Shown here: positions 27,200-35,416 of the stretch, piece after piece
How positions within the stretch are numbered: the stretch's first letter is position 1
Layout: each line of letters opens with the position of its first letter
Origin: Desulfovibrio litoralis DSM 11393
GTDB lineage: Bacteria; Desulfobacterota; Desulfovibrionia; Desulfovibrionales; Desulfovibrionaceae
DNA length: 64,000 nt
NCBI RefSeq assembly: GCF_900143255.1
Contig: NZ_FRDI01000003.1
Coordinates: 440,655-504,654, forward strand
Direction of reading: 5' to 3'
The notes under the pieces: model-generated
Database searches by the model: none
Told to the model about the DNA's origin: nothing
What the model saw: the letters and a program-made list of their open reading frames with translations, nothing else
Translations under genes and position numbers: made by a program

Positions 27200-27261
27200 T
27201 TGACCCACTCAACACATTTTGATACTTTTTTTTCAAGAAAAGAATTGTTTGAAACTTTTTT
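27200..27261 (+). promoter_or_regulatory. Candidate operator and promoter of the tctC operon
   Basis: TTGAtACTTTTTT (27219-27231) and TTGAaACTTTTTT (27249-27261) are direct repeats 30 bp apart, about three helix turns. TTGACC at 27200 and TACTTT at 27223 with a 17-bp spacer could be a promoter overlapping the first repeat. This is a plausible binding region for the divergent RpiR-type regulator. Confidence 0.35.
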
Positions 27262-27372
27262 GCCAAAAAATAATGCTTTTCGATATTCCTCCCGCGTACT
27301 ATAAAAGGCTAAAGTATTTTGCGTGCCTTTAAGGCAATATAACTCAACGTTTAACCTTGATTGGAGGCTTTT

Positions 27373-28302
27373 ATGAAAAAGATTCTCGGAACTCTTTTAC
27401 TTGCAGGACTATGCTTTGCCAGCACTGCTCTCGCTTACCCCGACAAAGATGTTAAGGTCATCGTACCTTTTGCACCGGGTGGCGGCGTAGACGTTACCGT
27501 AAGATTTTTGGGAGAGGTCGCCCCTAAATACCTTAACGGGAAAAAACTTATCGTAGAAAATATGCCCGGTGGCGGTGCGGTTATCGGACAAACAGCCGGA
27601 GCTAAAGCCAAACCTGACGGCTATACCGTTCTCGCTTACACTTCTTCTGTTGTTTCAAACCCGCTTCAAAAACAAACCAGCTATACACACGAAGATTTTA
27701 CTCCTGTAAACATGTATTGCTTTGACCCTGAAGTTTTGGTTGTTCCCGCTGCTTCCCCTTTCAAAACTCTTAAAGAGTTTATTGACGCTTCCGCCAAACA
27801 AGAAATCACTATGGCAACTCCGGGACATTCAACTTCTCACCATCTAGCAGCCATTTTGCTTGAAAAGAAATTTGGCAGCAAGTTTGGTTATATCCACAGC
27901 GACTCAGCCTCTAAACAAGTTACCCAACTTTTGGGCGGTCATGTCGAAAGTGCGATGATGGCTTATGGCGAAGTAACCAGTTATGTAAAAGACGGTTCAG
28001 TAAGAATTCTTGGTCTTATGAGCGATGCTCAATTTATTGGGGCTGAAAATATCCCTCGTTTTTCAAGTGTTGGTTTTGACCTTGAGTGGGGTGCTTTCCG
28101 TGGCTTGGCTGTTCCTAAAAAGACTCCTGCGGCTACTGTAACAATTCTTTCCGACGCCTTTGAAAAAATGGCAAAAGACCCTGTTTTTGTTGAAAGAATG
28201 AAAGAATCAGGCTTCCCTATTCAAGTATATAACAGCAAAGAATTCTCAACGTATCTTGAAGAAGTCGCTAAAGTATACAAAGAACTCTTAACAACAAAAT
28301 AA
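27373..28302 (+). CDS. Tripartite tricarboxylate transporter substrate-binding protein (TctC/Bug family)
   Basis: A periplasmic binding protein of 309 residues. The signal peptide (about 1-21, ending ALA) is followed by YPDKDVKVIVPFAPGGGVDV, the hallmark start of the TctC/Bug family, and later VENMPGGGAVIG, which forms part of the carboxylate-binding loops. The frame opens at TTG 27361, but GGAGG is positioned for the ATG at 27373. Bug proteins bind small carboxylates or amino acids; the ligand here is unknown. First gene of the operon. Confidence 0.95.
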   Translation: MKKILGTLLLAGLCFASTALAYPDKDVKVIVPFAPGGGVDVTVRFLGEVAPKYLNGKKLIVENMPGGGAVIGQTAGAKAKPDGYTVLAYTSSVVSNPLQKQTSYTHEDFTPVNMYCFDPEVLVVPAASPFKTLKEFIDASAKQEITMATPGHSTSHHLAAILLEKKFGSKFGYIHSDSASKQVTQLLGGHVESAMMAYGEVTSYVKDGSVRILGLMSDAQFIGAENIPRFSSVGFDLEWGAFRGLAVPKKTPAATVTILSDAFEKMAKDPVFVERMKESGFPIQVYNSKEFSTYLEEVAKVYKELLTTK

Positions 28303-28320
28303 TATATAATTAAATTAATA

Positions 28321-28369
28321 GTTAACGATTCCATCGTGTTATCTTAAAAAACTCTGTGGAATCGTTAAC
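28321..28369 (+). promoter_or_regulatory. Intercistronic hairpin between tctC and tctB
   Basis: GTTAACGATTCCA (28321-28333) pairs perfectly with 28357-28369 over 13 bp. No T-run follows, so it is more likely an mRNA-stabilising or processing element that lets the binding protein accumulate above the membrane subunits. A smaller hairpin, AGCCGA/TCGGCT, follows near 28452-28469. Confidence 0.6.
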
Positions 28370-28497
28370 AAAAAATATCTTCTCAACTTATTCAAACTGT
28401 TAAGACACCTCTTATAACATTTTGTCTTAAATACAGACTAACATGCAACAACGAGCCGAATTTACTCGGCTACAGAGTTCCAACACCAGGAGTTTTT

Positions 28498-28947
28498 ATG
28501 ATAAACTGGAAATACGACCTGCTTTTAGCCGTATCTCTTTTCGCCATTGGACTCGCTTTTTATATAACAGGCAGTGCATACCCCGCAACCCCGTTCTTGT
28601 TTCCTTCTTACCTCACAGTTTCTTTGTGTATTTTATCGGTAATTCTTGGAATTTCAGCCATACGCCGAAGCAAAGAAGACGTAAGCTCAAGCAAAATTGA
28701 ATGGCACAAATATAAAGCCCCGGCTTTTGTCGTTGCCCTTATGGCCGCCTATATTGGCGTAATGGACTATATTGGCTTTCTTGCCAGTGGCTGTTTATTA
28801 TTGGCAACTTTTTATATCGGAATGGGATTTAAAAATAAGATCCTTGGAATAATCTTAGCGATTGTAATTACTGCAATTGTATACGCTATATTTCATATTG
28901 CCTTGGAAGTGTCCCTGCCTATCGGCAGTCTTTGGGAAACAGAATAA
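28498..28947 (+). CDS. Tripartite tricarboxylate transporter small membrane subunit (TctB)
   Basis: 149 residues with four predicted membrane helices, the size and layout of the TctB/DUF1468 subunit. CAGGAG lies before the ATG. TctB pairs with TctA to form the inner-membrane secondary transporter that receives substrate from the binding protein. The family is poorly conserved, so identification rests on size, helices and position between tctC and tctA. Confidence 0.88.
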   Translation: MINWKYDLLLAVSLFAIGLAFYITGSAYPATPFLFPSYLTVSLCILSVILGISAIRRSKEDVSSSKIEWHKYKAPAFVVALMAAYIGVMDYIGFLASGCLLLATFYIGMGFKNKILGIILAIVITAIVYAIFHIALEVSLPIGSLWETE

Positions 28948-28992
28948 ATATAAAATTTCTTTTCTGTATCCAAGTATATAAGGAAAAACGTT

Positions 28993-30498
28993 ATGGAACA
29001 AATTTTTTTGGCTCTTGGCTCTATATTTTCTCCCGACGTACTCTTAGTTCTTTCTCTCGGTGTCTTATTAGGACTGATTGTAGGAGCTATCCCGGGATTA
29101 AACGATACCATCACTCTTGCCGTTCTTGTCCCCGTTACTTTTAGCATGAACCCTCTTTATGCCTTTGCTCTTTTAGTCGGAGTATATTGCGCCGCCTGTT
29201 ACGGAGGTTCGATTCCGGCTATTCTTTTAAAAATTCCCGGAACTGCCTCATCGGTAGTTACAACAATTGACGGTTACGCCATGGCAAATAAAGGCGAGGC
29301 CGGTCTTGCCCTTGGAATTTCGACAATAAGCTCTGTTGCCGGCGGTGTAATCAGTGCTATTGTTTTGGTCTTTTTTGCTCCGACTTTGGCAAAATACGCC
29401 TTGCATTTTGGACCTCCGGAATATTTCGCCTTAGCTGTTTTAGGTCTTTCTACTGTTGCCGGTATGTCGGGAAAACACCTTTTAAAAAACCTGATTGTTT
29501 GTGTTATCGGGCTTTTGATTTCAACAATAGGAATGAGTCCTCAAACCGGCTTCCCCCGTTTTACCATGGATTTTCTGTTGCTTTATGACGGAATACCTTT
29601 AGTTCCGATGTTAATAGGACTTTTCGGGATCTCTTCCGTACTACACATGGTCGAAAGAATGAGTGCTGAGGCAACGGAAGCCAAGCATGTATTACCTATC
29701 ACTATTGGAAAAACCCTACCTAGTTTAAAAATGTTATTGGCTTTAACCCCGACTATTCTGCTCGGAAGTGCTATCGGTACAATTATCGGAATTATTCCCG
29801 GAGCAGGAATGCTGATGGCGATATATCTCGCTTATGACCTTACCAGAATACGTTATTCAAAACTTGAATTTGGAAAAGGCGAACCTCACGGGGTTGCTGC
29901 TCCCGAGTCTGCCAATAACGCCGTGGTTGCGGGTTCTATGGTTCCGCTTTTGGCTCTTGGTATTCCCGGAAACTCGACCTCTGCTTTATTCCTCGGGGCG
30001 TTAATGATTCAAGGTCTTAGACCCGGCCCTGCTCTATTTACCGAACACCCTGACGTTGCTTATTTTATAGTTGTGGCTTTTCTTATCGCCAACTTGCTTA
30101 TGCTCCCTATGGGTCTGGCGTTTGGGCGTATAATTGCCAAAATTATCTTTAAAATATCTCATGTTTTGTTAAGCGGAACAATTATCCTTCTTTGTATCAC
30201 CGGAGCATACGCCGTTGGTCTTGACCCTTCTTATATTTGGGTTGCCGTTATCTTTGGTGCTTTGGGATATATTATGGATAAAACCCATCTACCTCAAGCT
30301 CCGCTTGTTTTAGCAATGGTACTCGGACCTGTTATGGAAATCGGCTTTGAACAAAGCCTTGTCAAATCTAAGGGCAGTATGATGATCTTTTTCCAAAGTT
30401 CCATCAGTCTTGCCATGCTCGGCATAGCCGCTCTGTTTATGTTAGCCCCGCTTTATACACCGATTATAGCAAAAATGCGTAACAAATTGGACAAGTAA
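28993..30498 (+). CDS. Tripartite tricarboxylate transporter large membrane subunit (TctA)
   Basis: A 501-residue permease with about twelve membrane helices. The two family repeats are visible: LGLIVGAIPGLNDTITLAVL near 28-47 and IGTIIGIIPGAGMLMAIYL near 262-280, with YGGSIPAILLKIPGTASS and the matching LGIPGNSTSALFLGAL blocks. It moves the substrate with protons or sodium. The stop is one base before the next gene, so transport and catabolism are cotranscribed. Confidence 0.95.
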   Translation: MEQIFLALGSIFSPDVLLVLSLGVLLGLIVGAIPGLNDTITLAVLVPVTFSMNPLYAFALLVGVYCAACYGGSIPAILLKIPGTASSVVTTIDGYAMANKGEAGLALGISTISSVAGGVISAIVLVFFAPTLAKYALHFGPPEYFALAVLGLSTVAGMSGKHLLKNLIVCVIGLLISTIGMSPQTGFPRFTMDFLLLYDGIPLVPMLIGLFGISSVLHMVERMSAEATEAKHVLPITIGKTLPSLKMLLALTPTILLGSAIGTIIGIIPGAGMLMAIYLAYDLTRIRYSKLEFGKGEPHGVAAPESANNAVVAGSMVPLLALGIPGNSTSALFLGALMIQGLRPGPALFTEHPDVAYFIVVAFLIANLLMLPMGLAFGRIIAKIIFKISHVLLSGTIILLCITGAYAVGLDPSYIWVAVIFGALGYIMDKTHLPQAPLVLAMVLGPVMEIGFEQSLVKSKGSMMIFFQSSISLAMLGIAALFMLAPLYTPIIAKMRNKLDK

Positions 30499-30499
30499 A

Positions 30500-31879
30500 A
30501 TGGAAACTCAACACAGTGCCGCCGTTTCTTTGGCTGAATGGGTCTGTAATCTTAAGCTTGACGATGTTTCCGAACAAGTAGAGGAAAAAACTCGCTCATG
30601 TATTTTAGATTGGCTTGGTTCGGCTTATTCAGGAAGCATTCACCCAACGGCACAGCTTTATATAAACTTGGCAAAAGATATGGGCGGATTGGGAAAAGAA
30701 GCCATTATCGGAAAAGAAGAAACCTGTTCTTTGCCTATGAGTATCTTTGTCAATGGAGCTTTTGGTCATATCAGCGAAACAGACGACGGCCACAGAGCCT
30801 CAATTATGCACCCCGGTTCCGTGGTTGTTCCTGTTGCTCTTGGCTTGGCTCATTTGGCTAAAAACCCAGGAAAAGCGTTAATGGAAGGGGTTATCGCCGG
30901 CTATGAAGTGGCTATTCGCGTGGGCGAGGCTCTTGGGCCGGGACATTACGCCAAGTGGCACACCACTGCCACTGCGGGAGTATTCGGAGCCGCAGCCACA
31001 GCCGCAAAAATGCTTGAGCTTTCAAAAGAACAAGTGGTTTCGGCTCTTGGGATAGCAGGCACACAAGCCGCCGGTCTTTGGCAATTTTTGGACGATGGTT
31101 GTTTAAATGCTAAACCATTTCACCCCGCAAAAGCCTGTTTTGACGGATATATGTCAGCAATAGCCGCAAAAAACGGGCTTAGTGGGGCATGGCGGATTTT
31201 TGAAGGTAAAAAAGGTTTACTCTCTGCCCTTGCCTCTCCGCCTCTTCCTGAATACCTTACAGCCAAGCTGGGTGAAGGGTTTAAGATCATGGAAGCCAAC
31301 TTTAAGGCATATCCGACTTGCGGACAAACCCATTCCATGATCGACGCTTTAGACCGCTTATGCCTTGAGCATCAATTAACCCCAAAATCAGTAAAAAGTA
31401 TTTCGGCTAGGGTATACGAAAGGGCTATGCAAGTTGCGGGTAACCTTGACCCTAAAAGCTTAGAAGAAGCAAAATTCAGTATTCCTTTTTGTATGGCTTA
31501 TAGGCTTGTACACGGAGCTATACCTTTTAGCGGGCTTGATGAACATTCTGTGTCTGATGCCGAAGTGCGTGCCGTAATGAAAAAGATTTCCATTGTGGTT
31601 GACCCTGAAATGAGTGCCGGTTTCCCTGCTGCTCGTCCTTGTGTTGTGGAAATAACTTGTAACGACGAACGCTTACTTTCATGTCGTAATCTTTATCGTA
31701 AGGGAGACCCCGAAAGTCCCATGTCTTTTGAACAAGTAGCCGCCAAGTTTCGAGACTTGACTCAAGTTGTTCTTAGCCCACCTGTTGCGGAAAAAATAAT
31801 ACAAGTCTCTCGAACTTTACCATTTATAACAAAAAAAGATCTCGATGCTCTTTATTCTCTAACCAAGTTAACGTGCTAA
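30500..31879 (+). CDS. MmgE/PrpD-family protein, possible epimerase
   Basis: 459 residues. The family includes 2-methylcitrate dehydratase, cis-aconitate decarboxylase and iminodisuccinate epimerase. Conserved blocks are DDGH (95-98) with HPG (104-106), HTTATAG (154-160), KPFHPAK (205-211, lysine and histidine of the active site) and YPTCGQTH. None of the 2-methylcitrate cycle genes (prpB, prpC) is nearby. Lying between a tricarboxylate transporter and two lyases that would release fumarate, it fits an epimerase acting on a succinyl adduct. That specific role is inference. Confidence 0.88.
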   Translation: METQHSAAVSLAEWVCNLKLDDVSEQVEEKTRSCILDWLGSAYSGSIHPTAQLYINLAKDMGGLGKEAIIGKEETCSLPMSIFVNGAFGHISETDDGHRASIMHPGSVVVPVALGLAHLAKNPGKALMEGVIAGYEVAIRVGEALGPGHYAKWHTTATAGVFGAAATAAKMLELSKEQVVSALGIAGTQAAGLWQFLDDGCLNAKPFHPAKACFDGYMSAIAAKNGLSGAWRIFEGKKGLLSALASPPLPEYLTAKLGEGFKIMEANFKAYPTCGQTHSMIDALDRLCLEHQLTPKSVKSISARVYERAMQVAGNLDPKSLEEAKFSIPFCMAYRLVHGAIPFSGLDEHSVSDAEVRAVMKKISIVVDPEMSAGFPAARPCVVEITCNDERLLSCRNLYRKGDPESPMSFEQVAAKFRDLTQVVLSPPVAEKIIQVSRTLPFITKKDLDALYSLTKLTC

Positions 31880-31909
31880 TTATAAAAAGTTTATTTTCAA
31901 GGAGAAATT

Positions 31910-33298
31910 ATGCGTAAAAATACTATTCATATAATTGACTCGCCATATTATGAACATATTTATGGTTCAAAAGAAATGAGTCAGGTTTTCGATAGCCGCA
32001 GACGTTATCAACGTTGGCTTGATATTGAATCTACCCTTGCCAAAGTTCAAGCAGATTTGGGAATCATTCCCCGTGAGGCGGCCGAGGAAATAAATAAAAA
32101 AGCCAAGCTTGAACTACTTGACGAAGACTTTATCAGAAAACAACTCGCTCTTACAGGGCATTCACTCATGCCTCTTTTAAAGGCTGTGCAAAAGGTTTGC
32201 GATAAGGGGCTTGGCGAATATATTCATTACGGACCAACCACTCAAGATATTCAAGATACTAGCGCCGTACTCGAACTTAGAGACGCTACCAACATTATAG
32301 CCAAAGGGCTTATTGAAACCGAAAAGTTACTCTTACCTCTAGCAGAAAAATACGCAAGTTTTCCTATGGTCGGACGCACACACAACCAACACGGTTTGCC
32401 GATTACCTTGGGGCTTAAATTTGCGGGTTGGGCAGCAGAAATACGCAGAGATATTGAACGCTTAAAAGATATGAGCAAGCGTCTCTTCGTAATTATGTTA
32501 CACGGCGGAACAGGCACAATGGCAGGACTTGGCGATAAGTCATACGAAACCGTCGAAGCCTTGGCGGCCGCCCTTAAACTCAAGATGCCCGCCACTGGTT
32601 GGGGTAGTTCAAGAGATTCCTTTGCCGAATATCAAAACGTACTCGGAGTAATTTGCGGAACGGTCAGCCGTATCAGCAATGAAATTTATCAACTTTCACG
32701 CACGGAAATAAACGAGCTTCACGAACCTCTGGGAACGGAATATGTCGGAAGTTCCACAATGGCACATAAGCGTAATGCAGAAAAATGTGCTATGAACGTG
32801 GCGGTCTGTCGCATTGTCATCAACAACGCGTCTTTAGGCATGCAAAGCATGATGAGCGAACATGAAAGAGATACCAGAGCTTGGCGTATCGATTGGCACA
32901 GTCTTGCCGAATCAAGCGTTATGACCGCCAGAGCTCTTGAAACCTTAAATAATATCGTATCAGGGCTTGATATTAACGAAAACGCCATTGTGGCTAATTT
33001 AGAAAAATTGCGTGGTCTACTCTTTTCAGAAGCCGTAATGTTTTATCTTGCCGAAAAACTTGGTAAACTAACAGCTCATGAAGCGGTGCATGGTGCTGCC
33101 ATGCGTGCTCAAAAAGAAGGGCTACATTTTAAAGAAGCCTTGTTACAAGACCCGAAAATCTCAGGGCATGTTACAGCGGACGAACTAGACCACATTATGG
33201 AATATTCAAGACATATCGGAACTTCAGTTCGCCAGGTAACAGATGTTATAAATGTTGCTAAGGCTCTTTCCACAACAGACAAGGAACTGTCGGCATAA
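31910..33298 (+). CDS. Fumarase/adenylosuccinate lyase-superfamily lyase, copy A
   Basis: A 462-residue PurB-like enzyme. The superfamily eliminates fumarate from succinyl amines or thioethers using a serine on a mobile loop. Blocks seen are HYGPTTQDIQDT near 106, GRTHNQH (155-161), GSSTMAHKRN (280-289, the serine loop) and SEHERDTRAW. The loop has alanine where the signature has proline. The next gene is a close paralog. Substrates could be argininosuccinate-like, adenylosuccinate or S-(2-succino)cysteine; the operon favours an imported adduct. Confidence 0.88.
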   Translation: MRKNTIHIIDSPYYEHIYGSKEMSQVFDSRRRYQRWLDIESTLAKVQADLGIIPREAAEEINKKAKLELLDEDFIRKQLALTGHSLMPLLKAVQKVCDKGLGEYIHYGPTTQDIQDTSAVLELRDATNIIAKGLIETEKLLLPLAEKYASFPMVGRTHNQHGLPITLGLKFAGWAAEIRRDIERLKDMSKRLFVIMLHGGTGTMAGLGDKSYETVEALAAALKLKMPATGWGSSRDSFAEYQNVLGVICGTVSRISNEIYQLSRTEINELHEPLGTEYVGSSTMAHKRNAEKCAMNVAVCRIVINNASLGMQSMMSEHERDTRAWRIDWHSLAESSVMTARALETLNNIVSGLDINENAIVANLEKLRGLLFSEAVMFYLAEKLGKLTAHEAVHGAAMRAQKEGLHFKEALLQDPKISGHVTADELDHIMEYSRHIGTSVRQVTDVINVAKALSTTDKELSA

Positions 33299-33327
33299 GT
33301 ACGCCGTTACATATATAGGAGAACATC

Positions 33328-34707
33328 ATGTCCGCACATATTATGGACTCGGATTTTTATCAAAATTCTTGGAGTACAGAGGAAATGCGTACTATTTTTA
33401 ACGCCGAAGCTCGCTTTGAGCGTTGGCTTAAAATAGAAGCCGCCTTGGCAAAAGCTCAGGCAAAACTCGGTATTATTCCCGAACAAAGTGCAAAAGCTAT
33501 CAGCGAAGCCGCTGATATTTCAAAAATAGATTTAGAAGCCCTCGCCGCTGAACTTAATCAAACAGGACACACCCTTGTTCCGTTAATTAGAGCAATGCAA
33601 AAAAATTGTGCCGATCAACACGGCGAATATATTCATTATGGCGTTGCTACTCAAGATATTGAAGATACAGGCCTTATTCTTGAAATGCGTGAAGCTTACA
33701 AGATTATTTTTTCTGAATGTCTGAAAATGGAAAAATTACTGGCAGTGCTTGTAAAAAAATATCGTGATACCGTAATGATGGGTCGGACGCATAATCAGCA
33801 CGCTCTACCAACAACACTCGGGCTTAAACTTGCCGGAGTCATGGCAGAAATGCGACGCAATATCGAACGCATGAAAGAAGCCCGTAAACGCATGTTTGTT
33901 TGTATGTGTTTTGGCGGTGTGGGAACTCAGGCTGGACTTGGTGAAAAAGCCACGGAGGTTGCAAAGGAATTTGCTAAAGAACTTGGGCTTGCCGTTCCTG
34001 TTACCAGTTGGACAAATTCACGAGATATTATAGCTGAATATCAAGCTCTTTTAGCTTTTATCTGTGGAACTATTTCTCGCATGGGTAACGAGCTTTATCA
34101 ACTTTCTCGTACGGAAATATTGGAATTGCACGAACCTCTCGGTGATAACTATATTGGTTCTTCTACCATGCCACATAAACGCAATGCCGAGGTTTCAGAG
34201 TTTGTCGTGGCACTTTGTCGCATAGTCATAAACAATGCACAATTAGGATTTCAAGGCATGATGAGCGAACATGAACGTGATGCCCGTTCTTGGCGACTTG
34301 ATTGGCACGGAATACCCGAAAGCAGTATGTTAACGGCTAAAGCCTTAGGTGCAATCAACAGCCTTTTAGACGGCTTACAAGTTTACGAAGACAATATAAA
34401 AGCCAACTTAAATATACTGGGTGGTCAGGTTTTTGCCGAAGCCGTTCTTCTTAAAGCAGGGGCAAAAATCGGTAAACAAACGGCTCACAAAGCCGCAATG
34501 GAAGCCGCCGCAGTTTCAAGAGAAAAAGGTATTAGCTACAAAGAGGCGGTCTTAAGCTCGCCTGTATTGGGTCCATGCTTTACTCCCAAAGAACTTGATG
34601 AACTTTGTGATTATAAAAAATATATCGGCACAGCGGGACATCAAGTTGATGAGGTCTTGGCTTTAAGTCTTAAACTTGGAAAAACTGATAATGAAGCATT
34701 AAGTTAA
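33328..34707 (+). CDS. Fumarase/adenylosuccinate lyase-superfamily lyase, copy B
   Basis: 459 residues, clearly paralogous to copy A. It has HYGVATQDIEDT, GRTHNQH at 152-158, a canonical serine loop GSSTMPHKRN at 277-286, and SEHERDARSW. Both copies read KRNAE where KxNP is usual, a shared departure from the classic signature. Two lyases in tandem suggest two related substrates or stereoisomers, or a heteromer. AGGAG precedes the ATG, 29 bp after copy A. Part of its 3' end is repeated twice downstream. Confidence 0.88.
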   Translation: MSAHIMDSDFYQNSWSTEEMRTIFNAEARFERWLKIEAALAKAQAKLGIIPEQSAKAISEAADISKIDLEALAAELNQTGHTLVPLIRAMQKNCADQHGEYIHYGVATQDIEDTGLILEMREAYKIIFSECLKMEKLLAVLVKKYRDTVMMGRTHNQHALPTTLGLKLAGVMAEMRRNIERMKEARKRMFVCMCFGGVGTQAGLGEKATEVAKEFAKELGLAVPVTSWTNSRDIIAEYQALLAFICGTISRMGNELYQLSRTEILELHEPLGDNYIGSSTMPHKRNAEVSEFVVALCRIVINNAQLGFQGMMSEHERDARSWRLDWHGIPESSMLTAKALGAINSLLDGLQVYEDNIKANLNILGGQVFAEAVLLKAGAKIGKQTAHKAAMEAAAVSREKGISYKEAVLSSPVLGPCFTPKELDELCDYKKYIGTAGHQVDEVLALSLKLGKTDNEALS

Positions 34708-34858
34708 AAATAAAATAAAACTTTTTTATTGTTTTTGCTCTGCTTATCTGTGGAGCAAAGACTTTAAACACGCCCGCAAAATCTTATCGCTCTTGCTGAA
34801 AAGATAAAGGGTACCTTGAAAACCATTATTTTACCAACAATTAATCGGAGAAATATAT

Positions 34859-34918
34859 ATGAACGCCGAAACCATGCAACAAATGCTTAACTTGTTGCAC
34901 TGTGGCACATCAGGCTGA
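34859..34918 (+). pseudogene. Truncated 5' copy 1 of the desulfidase gene
   Basis: A 19-codon frame starting MNAETMQQMLNLLH then stopping, identical for 13 residues to the true desulfidase start at 35417 and carrying its own ribosome site. It arose by fusion of the gene start to a copy of the lyase 3' end. It may still be translated. Confidence 0.75.
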
Positions 34919-35138
34919 TGAGGTCTTGGCTTTAAGTCTTAAGCTTGGAAAAACTGATAATGAAGCATTAAGTTAAAAATAAAATAAAACTTTTTTATTG
35001 TTTTTGCTCTGCTTACCAGCGGTGCAAAGACTTTAAATACGCCTGCTAAACTTAAATTTTACTTATAGAAATATTATATATCTATCTAAAAACATTTAAC
35101 AATTATTATTTAACCAACAATTAATCGGAGAAATATAT

Positions 35139-35198
35139 ATGAATGCCAAAAACATGCAACAAATGCTTAACTTGTTGCACTGTGGCACATCAGGCTGA
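35139..35198 (+). pseudogene. Truncated 5' copy 2 of the desulfidase gene
   Basis: A second 19-codon frame, MNAKNMQQMLNLLH then stop, with two codon changes from copy 1. It has the same ribosome site and the same fusion joint (TTGTTGCACTGTGGCACATC), so the two fragments arose by successive duplication. Confidence 0.75.
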
Positions 35199-35416
35199 TG
35201 AGGTCTTGGCTTTAAGTCTTAAGTTTGGACAAAGCGACAAAAAGCATTATATTTTAAATATAGAATAAAGTATTTTAGCCTTTTTGCTCTGCGAAAGTGG
35301 AGCAAAGACTTTAAACACGCCTGCTAAACTTAAATTTTCCCCATGGAAATACCATATATCTATCTAAAAACATTTAACAATTATTATTTAACCAACAATT
35401 AATCGGAGAAATATAT

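Noticed and set aside
30500..31879. Propionate-pathway 2-methylcitrate dehydratase (prpD)
   Set aside because: No prpB, prpC or acnD lies nearby, and the neighbours fit a different pathway, so the symbol was not used.
31910..33298. Housekeeping purB or argH
   Set aside because: The operon context with a transporter and desulfidase, the tandem duplication and the altered signature loop make a catabolic lyase more likely. Housekeeping function is not excluded and is stated as an alternative.
34859..35198. Cysteine-sensing leader peptides before the desulfidase gene
   Set aside because: The 19-codon frames contain one cysteine codon each, and it lies in the fused part derived from the duplicated lyase end. 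No anti-terminator pairing is evident. Duplication debris is simpler.
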